Assembly (NCBI GenBank): GCA_902610415.1
Contig: CACLVL010000004.1
Location: 1-64,000 of the forward strand
Length of the DNA stretch: 64,000 nucleotides
Reading direction: 5' to 3'
Source of the DNA: an uncultured Alphaproteobacteria bacterium
GTDB taxonomy: Bacteria; Pseudomonadota; Alphaproteobacteria; HIMB59
Shown here: positions 58,670-64,000 of the stretch, one piece after another
Layout of the letters: each line of letters opens with the position of its first letter
Numbering within the stretch: the stretch's first letter is position 1
Position numbers and translations under genes: made by a program
The notes under the pieces: model-generated
What the model saw: the letters and a program-made list of their open reading frames with translations, nothing else
Told to the model about the DNA's origin: nothing
Databases searched by the model: none

Positions 58670-59326
58670 ATGGCTAAATATAATAAAGAATATTACGAAC
58701 CTTTGGAGCAAATGATGGCTGTAAGGCATCAGTATATGTCCAAAATAATAATGGATCATACTGATCAAGATATTTATAATTTTTTCCAAAATAAACAAGT
58801 TTTAGATCTTGGATGTGGTACAGGTGAATTCTTAAATAATTATTTCGAAATTGGAGCTCAATGCACTGGTATTGATATAGAAAAAAATTTCAAATTTAAA
58901 AATAAAAAAAACTTTAATCTCTATAACTTGGATGCAAATACTTTTTTAAAAAATTGTAAAAAAAAATTTGATATTATTTTTTTATTTGAATTTTTAGAAC
59001 ATTTAGAAGAGGGAGATAAACATAAACTCTTTGAAAGTCTTATTAAAATACTTAATAAAAATGCTTTAATTTTTGTATCAACACTTAATAAGAATTTATT
59101 ATCTAAATATTTAGCAATAGATATTGCTGAAAATATCTTGAAGTTAATTCCCAAAAAAACTCATGAATACGATCTTTTTTTATCACCAACTCAGTTACAG
59201 ACCCTATGTAAAAAATATAAACTAAGTTTGTTAAACGTAGAGGGTCTGCAATATAATCCAATTATTAAGTCCTTCAAATTAAGTAAGGTTGATTTAGTAA
59301 ATTATATTGGTGCTTTAAAGTATTAA
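58670..59326 (+). CDS. ubiG: UbiG-like SAM-dependent O-methyltransferase
   Basis: VLDLGCGTGEFLNNY, EFLEHL, STLNKNLLSKYLAIDIAENILKLIPKKTHEYDLFLSPTQL. Confidence 0.85.
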   Translation: MAKYNKEYYEPLEQMMAVRHQYMSKIIMDHTDQDIYNFFQNKQVLDLGCGTGEFLNNYFEIGAQCTGIDIEKNFKFKNKKNFNLYNLDANTFLKNCKKKFDIIFLFEFLEHLEEGDKHKLFESLIKILNKNALIFVSTLNKNLLSKYLAIDIAENILKLIPKKTHEYDLFLSPTQLQTLCKKYKLSLLNVEGLQYNPIIKSFKLSKVDLVNYIGALKY

Positions 59327-59757
59327 TTTTTCTTTTTTTCTTTTTGATTAAAAGGAAGTTTGATTAGTTGTATACCTTCCTCAACTAGTTCTTGACTCTC
59401 TTTATCAGTTGCTTCACCGTAAATAGGCTTGTCTTTAGTTTCTCCATAATGAATTTTTCTTGCTTCCTCTGGAAATTTTTTTCCAACATATGTAAAATTT
59501 TTTTCAATCTCAGATTTAATTTTATTTAATTGCTTATTATAATTTGAAAATAACTTATTTTTTTTACGATTTATTTTTGACGAGCTTGTTGACTTATTGG
59601 CTACATTTGGTGCCATGACTGATTTCGATATTTTTGTTGAATTACAGAAAGGGCATTCAATTTGATTTTTTTTTCTTTGTTTTTCGAATGAAGCTGAGTC
59701 ATCAAAACTAGCTTCAAAAATATGTCCATTTTCGCAAACTAAATCAAATTTAATCAT
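59323..59757 (-). CDS. DUF1178-family protein
   Basis: IKFDLVCENGHIFEASFDDSASFEKQRKKNQIECPFCNSTKISKSVMAP. Confidence 0.9.
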   Translation of the reverse strand: MIKFDLVCENGHIFEASFDDSASFEKQRKKNQIECPFCNSTKISKSVMAPNVANKSTSSSKINRKKNKLFSNYNKQLNKIKSEIEKNFTYVGKKFPEEARKIHYGETKDKPIYGEATDKESQELVEEGIQLIKLPFNQKEKKKN

Positions 59758-59796
59758 ACTTTTTAATTAGTCATTCAATTAGGATTTTCAATATTA

Positions 59797-60585
59797 TTAG
59801 TCAAAATTTCTATCATGATTTAAGACTGGTATCGCATTCTGACACTCTTGAACTTTATTTAGGTAAAGTTCAGATGTTATGATCATCTCACTGTCATCAG
59901 CCTCTGCTAAAATTTCTCCCCAAGGATCTACGATTAAGCTATGTCCATAAGTTGATCTATTCTCATTATTTACCCCCCATTGATTAGGGGCTAATATAAA
60001 AACGCCATTCTCAATTGCTCTTGCCTTAATTAGAGAATGCCAATGAGCTTTTCCTGTTGTATATGTAAAAGCAGATGGGATTACAATAATTCCTGCTCCC
60101 ATTTTAGCTAAGGCTCGATACAATTTCGGGTATCTTAAATCGTAACAAATAGAATGACCAATTGATTGACCTAATACTGTTGTCATTTTCAATTCACTAC
60201 CAGATGTATAAAAATCACTCTCATTATAACTTTCACCATTTTTTAAAATTACATCAAACATATGAATCTTATCATAAATAGATACTATGTGGCCTTCAGG
60301 GTTAATCAAAATAGATCGATTATATAGTTTATCATTTTCAGTTATAGGGAGTGATCCCAATAATAAATAAAGCTTGTTAATCTTTGAAAACTCTTTGAAA
60401 TATTCAATAGAGAAATGATGCATATCAAGCGAAATTTTAGATTTATTTGATAAAAAAAGAAAACACTCTGGGAGTAAAATAAAATCTGGATTTAAGGCTA
60501 AACTATCATTGAGAAATTTTTTTGATTTTTCAAAATTTTCATCAAAATTTGAACCAACAGTGATCTGAATTAGAGCAACCTTCAT
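59797..60585 (-). CDS. Carbon-nitrogen hydrolase (nitrilase superfamily)
   Basis: FILLPECFLFL, YDKIHMFDV, GHSICYDLRYPKLYRALAKMGAGIIVIPSAF. Confidence 0.92.
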   Translation of the reverse strand: MKVALIQITVGSNFDENFEKSKKFLNDSLALNPDFILLPECFLFLSNKSKISLDMHHFSIEYFKEFSKINKLYLLLGSLPITENDKLYNRSILINPEGHIVSIYDKIHMFDVILKNGESYNESDFYTSGSELKMTTVLGQSIGHSICYDLRYPKLYRALAKMGAGIIVIPSAFTYTTGKAHWHSLIKARAIENGVFILAPNQWGVNNENRSTYGHSLIVDPWGEILAEADDSEMIITSELYLNKVQECQNAIPVLNHDRNFD

Positions 60586-60894
60586 TCAAGTATTTAATTT
60601 ATAAATAGTAAAGCTTGAAACATCCTTAATCGCTTTATGAATTTTTATTTTTTCTTGGGGTAAAATTGAAATGCTATGATTAGAAAATAAAATATAGTCT
60701 AACTGTTTATTCTCTTTTATTAGAGTTATCTTTAAGGTCTTATCTTTATTAAGAACTACTATAGGCTCTTCAGCAGAATACATTAATTCATTCTCGTTAT
60801 TAGAAGAGACTATATCAGCAAATTCCTTATGAAATATTTCAGGATTTTCGTAAAAGGATAATCTTTTTTGATCTAAATTAAATCTCGATATCAT
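60586..60894 (-). CDS. Hypothetical protein, 102 aa
   Basis: Open frame abutting the nitrilase gene on the same strand; no recognised motif. Confidence 0.6.
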   Translation of the reverse strand: MISRFNLDQKRLSFYENPEIFHKEFADIVSSNNENELMYSAEEPIVVLNKDKTLKITLIKENKQLDYILFSNHSISILPQEKIKIHKAIKDVSSFTIYKLNT

Positions 60895-60915
60895 GTTACG
60901 TTACTTTAACATATT

Positions 60916-61623
60916 ATGAACGAATTTAATTTAAAAAAGAAGAACATGAGAAGAGAGGCTCATTTCGATAAATCTAATTTACTAACAAAAAATGGGTCAG
61001 ATTTAATAGCAAATAAATTTAAATTTATATCTAAGAGGTTAGATAATTATTTAATTCTTGATGAGGACATTATTTTAGATTTCATTAATCATAATAATTC
61101 AGAAATTACAGATATTAACAATATTAGTTTAGTTGAGGGTAAATTTGATGCTGTTATATCTAATTTTTCATTACAAATACCATTATTTATAAATAGCACA
61201 AATGTTTTTACTAAGATCTTATCTAAATTAAATGATAACAGTTTATTTTGCTTCAATGTCATCACTAACAATTCAATGAGAACTCTTCAAAATATCTTCT
61301 TAGAAATTGATGAAAAAATTCATGGAGGAGCTTATAGAAGGTTTGGCCCATTTTTAGAGACTTCGGAATTGATAGATGAGATGAATAAAAATAAATTTCA
61401 AGATGTAGTTGTTGGGATAGATAATCTAGAAATTAACTATAGTTCTTTAAATAAACTAAGAAGTGATTTCAAAAAATTTGGGATTTCAAATTATTTTAAT
61501 GAAAAATATAAATTTAAAAAAGATTTTTTAAGTTTAACAAATAAAATATTTTCAAAGCTAGTCGAAAAACATAAATATATTCCTCTTGAAATAGAGATTG
61601 CTACATTTACATCATGGAAATAA
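60916..61623 (+). CDS. SAM-dependent methyltransferase-like protein (BioC/NDUFAF5-like, degenerate N-terminus)
   Basis: AHFDKSNLLTKNGSDLIANK, FDAVISNFSLQI, GGAYRRFGPFLETSELIDEM, YIPLEIEIATFTSWK. Confidence 0.7.
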   Translation: MNEFNLKKKNMRREAHFDKSNLLTKNGSDLIANKFKFISKRLDNYLILDEDIILDFINHNNSEITDINNISLVEGKFDAVISNFSLQIPLFINSTNVFTKILSKLNDNSLFCFNVITNNSMRTLQNIFLEIDEKIHGGAYRRFGPFLETSELIDEMNKNKFQDVVVGIDNLEINYSSLNKLRSDFKKFGISNYFNEKYKFKKDFLSLTNKIFSKLVEKHKYIPLEIEIATFTSWK

Positions 61624-61649
61624 AATTAATTTAGTATATTAGTAAGCTA

Positions 61650-64000
61650 ATGTTTCAAAAAATTAATAACTTTTTTTCATCAAAAAAAAATACAAATTTA
61701 ATAAAAGAAGTTTCAAATAAATATTTACATCAAGTAAATCAACTTGAAGAGCAAATTTCAAATTTAACAAAAGAAGAAATGATTACTCAAATTGAAGGAT
61801 TAAAACAGGATTATATTTCTAATAAAGTGACTGAACTTTCTGATAAGGATATAAGTTTTATCTGTGCCTTAGTTAGAGAGGTCTCTCAACGAACGATTAA
61901 ACTCAGACACTACGACTCCCAGATTATTGGAGGTATTGCCCTTTATCATGGATTTGTTGCTGAAATGAAAACAGGAGAAGGTAAAACGCTCGTTGCTACT
62001 ATTCCTATGGTATTAAATTTTGTTTTAAATAAAAAAGTTCACTTAATTACTGTCAATGATTACTTAGCCCAAAGAGACTGTCTTTGGATGGGTCCAATTT
62101 TTGAATATTTAAATATTAGTTGTTCATATATTCAGAACAGCCAGACGATTGAAGAAAAAGTTAAAAGCTATCAATCTCATATAGTTTATGGAAACAATAA
62201 TGAATTTTGTTTTGATTATCTTCGGGATAACCTGAGGAGTATCAACCAACCAAAAATGCAAAAAGGTCATCATATTGCTTTAATAGATGAAGCTGATTCT
62301 GTATTAATCGATGAGTCTAGATCGCCTCTAGGTATATCAGGACCTGTAAAAACTCCCATACAACTATTTAAATTATGCTATGAAATTACCCAAGATCTCT
62401 CAAAAGATGATGTGGAGATAAATGAAGAAAGAAAAAATGTTTTACTCATAGATAGCGGTATTAAGAAAATAGAATTTAATTTAAAAAAAATAAATTTTTT
62501 GAAAGGGAATAGTTTATTTGATAATGAAAATTTAGAAGCCTATCAAATTATAAATCAGTCATTAAAAGCTAGATTTATATATGAAAGAGATAAAGATTAT
62601 GTTGTTAAAAATGGACAAATTATCGTTATAGATGAGTTTTCTGGAAGGTTATCAGAGGGACGAAGATTTGGTGAAGGTCTTCATCAATCTTTAGAAGCCA
62701 AAGAAAACCTTAGGATACAGGAAGAGAGTATTACTCTTGCCAGCATTACCTTTCAAAATTATTTTAAAAAATATCAAAAAATATCTGGAATGACTGGAAC
62801 TGCTCTGACTGAGTCAGAAGAGTTTTTAGAAATATATGGTTTAAGCGTAATTGAAATACCTACTCATAAACCAATGATCAGGATTGATCAAAATGATCAA
62901 ATTTATAAAACACCTGATGAAAAATATAAAGCAGTACTAGATTTAGTAAAAGAAAAGTATAAAAAAGGTCAACCAATCTTAGTAGGTACAACCTCAATTG
63001 AAAAATCTAATTATATTTCAGATATTTTAAAGACTAACAAAGTTCCTCATAATGTTCTGAATGCAAAAAATCACGAAAATGAAGCCGAAATTATTGCTCT
63101 AGCAGGTAAACCATTTCAAGTAACAGTAGCGACTAATATGGCAGGAAGAGGTACTGATATAAAATTAGGCGGAAACCCAGATATTGATGCAAATTATAAT
63201 GAGAGTGATTATCAAAAAGTTATTGATTTGGGTGGATTGTGTATTTTAGGAACTGAAAGACATGAAAGTAGGAGAATAGATAATCAATTAAGAGGAAGAT
63301 CAGGCAGACAAGGAGACCCTGGGGAAAGTATATTTTTTGTTTCTTTAGAAGACGACCTAATGAGAATTTTTGGATCAGAAAAACTCCAATCTATGCTATC
63401 AACTTTAGGGCTTAAGCAAGGAGAAGTCATAGAACATAAATGGCTGACATCATCAATTGAACGCGCTCAAAAAAGAGTTGAAGGTCATAACTTTGATATT
63501 AGAAAGCAATTATTAGAATTTGATAACATAATAGACAAGCAAAGAAATATAATTTACTCAAAAAGAGAGACTATAATTAAAGAAGATATTATTAGTTTTA
63601 TACAAGAAACTGAAGACGAGTTTATTACCAATTTACTAGAAAGTGAAATAGAAGAGATAAAGAATTTTTCAGATATATTGTCTTTTATTGATGAGCAAAA
63701 AAATGACGATAAAGAGCACTATTTATCGTCATTTAAAAAAATTAAAGATGAAAACTATGCAAAGCATACCAACGCTTATATTTACATATTAAGACAAGTA
63801 AGCCTCTCTATTTTAGATAAAAATTGGCATAACCATATACAAGAACTTACTAATATTCGTATGTCTGTTAGCCTAAGTGGCTACGGTGGTAAAGACCCTG
63901 TAAATGAATTTCGCAAGGCATCTCTAGGGGCATTTAATCAATTAATATATGAGATACAAAAGCAAATGGTATTGGTATTAAATAACATACGAGTTGAAAA
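61650..64000 (+). CDS. secA: Preprotein translocase ATPase SecA (3' end outside window; not in ORF track)
   Basis: Manual translation MFQKINNFFSSKKNTNLIKEVSNKYL...; HGFVAEMKTGEGKTLVATIP, HLITVNDYLAQRD, ALIDEADSVLIDESRSPLGISG; open to window end. Confidence 0.97.
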   Translation, partial: MFQKINNFFSSKKNTNLIKEVSNKYLHQVNQLEEQISNLTKEEMITQIEGLKQDYISNKVTELSDKDISFICALVREVSQRTIKLRHYDSQIIGGIALYHGFVAEMKTGEGKTLVATIPMVLNFVLNKKVHLITVNDYLAQRDCLWMGPIFEYLNISCSYIQNSQTIEEKVKSYQSHIVYGNNNEFCFDYLRDNLRSINQPKMQKGHHIALIDEADSVLIDESRSPLGISGPVKTPIQLFKLCYEITQDLSKDDVEINEERKNVLLIDSGIKKIEFNLKKINFLKGNSLFDNENLEAYQIINQSLKARFIYERDKDYVVKNGQIIVIDEFSGRLSEGRRFGEGLHQSLEAKENLRIQEESITLASITFQNYFKKYQKISGMTGTALTESEEFLEIYGLSVIEIPTHKPMIRIDQNDQIYKTPDEKYKAVLDLVKEKYKKGQPILVGTTSIEKSNYISDILKTNKVPHNVLNAKNHENEAEIIALAGKPFQVTVATNMAGRGTDIKLGGNPDIDANYNESDYQKVIDLGGLCILGTERHESRRIDNQLRGRSGRQGDPGESIFFVSLEDDLMRIFGSEKLQSMLSTLGLKQGEVIEHKWLTSSIERAQKRVEGHNFDIRKQLLEFDNIIDKQRNIIYSKRETIIKEDIISFIQETEDEFITNLLESEIEEIKNFSDILSFIDEQKNDDKEHYLSSFKKIKDENYAKHTNAYIYILRQVSLSILDKNWHNHIQELTNIRMSVSLSGYGGKDPVNEFRKASLGAFNQLIYEIQKQMVLVLNNIRVE

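Overview
This 64 kb window is a gene-dense, very AT-rich stretch of core bacterial chromosome. Gene content and order suggest a streamlined marine alphaproteobacterium (SAR11/HIMB59-like), but this is inference from recognised families and no phylogeny was run. From left to right it holds: fdhD (cut by the window edge)/mobA, TauE and TIGR02186-like membrane genes, a USP gene, an uncalled DUF2256 ORF, pyrE, pdxH, fabI, aroC, dxs-xseB-HDAC, and a minus-strand partial dcw cluster (mraZ-rsmH-ftsL-ftsI-murE-murF-mraY-murD-ftsW). These are followed by rnpB (RNase P RNA), amidase, bamD, recN, ligA, pepP-like, uvrD/pcrA, mlaA, mlaC, tRNA(CAU), rpoD-dnaG-yqeY, carAB, greA-ELM1-2OG oxygenase-trxB, rpmJ (uncalled), sufE and cyclophilin. 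The right end carries an OmpA/MotB + MotA/TolQ-like pair, a PagL-like protein, tRNA-Val(GAC), murJ, dsbA-like, DUF1045 + Gate-domain membrane protein, M23 peptidase, DUF4167, prmC-prfA-hisS-ispG-rodZ-like-lysC, ubiG, DUF1178, a nitrilase-family hydrolase, a methyltransferase and the start of secA (runs off the window). I saw no CRISPR array, prophage, transposon or recognisable defence island. The best leads are small: a DUF2256 ORF directly in frame after a stop codon with only a CTG start available, a three-copy 10-bp-period MraZ-box-like operator overlapping the annotated mraZ start, a tRNA-Val with C at the near-invariant U33 position, a DUF1045 2H-phosphoesterase-like gene coupled to a Gate-domain transporter-like gene, a MotA/OmpA pair without flagellar context, and extreme compaction at convergent and divergent gene junctions. 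I found no convincing new multi-gene system.
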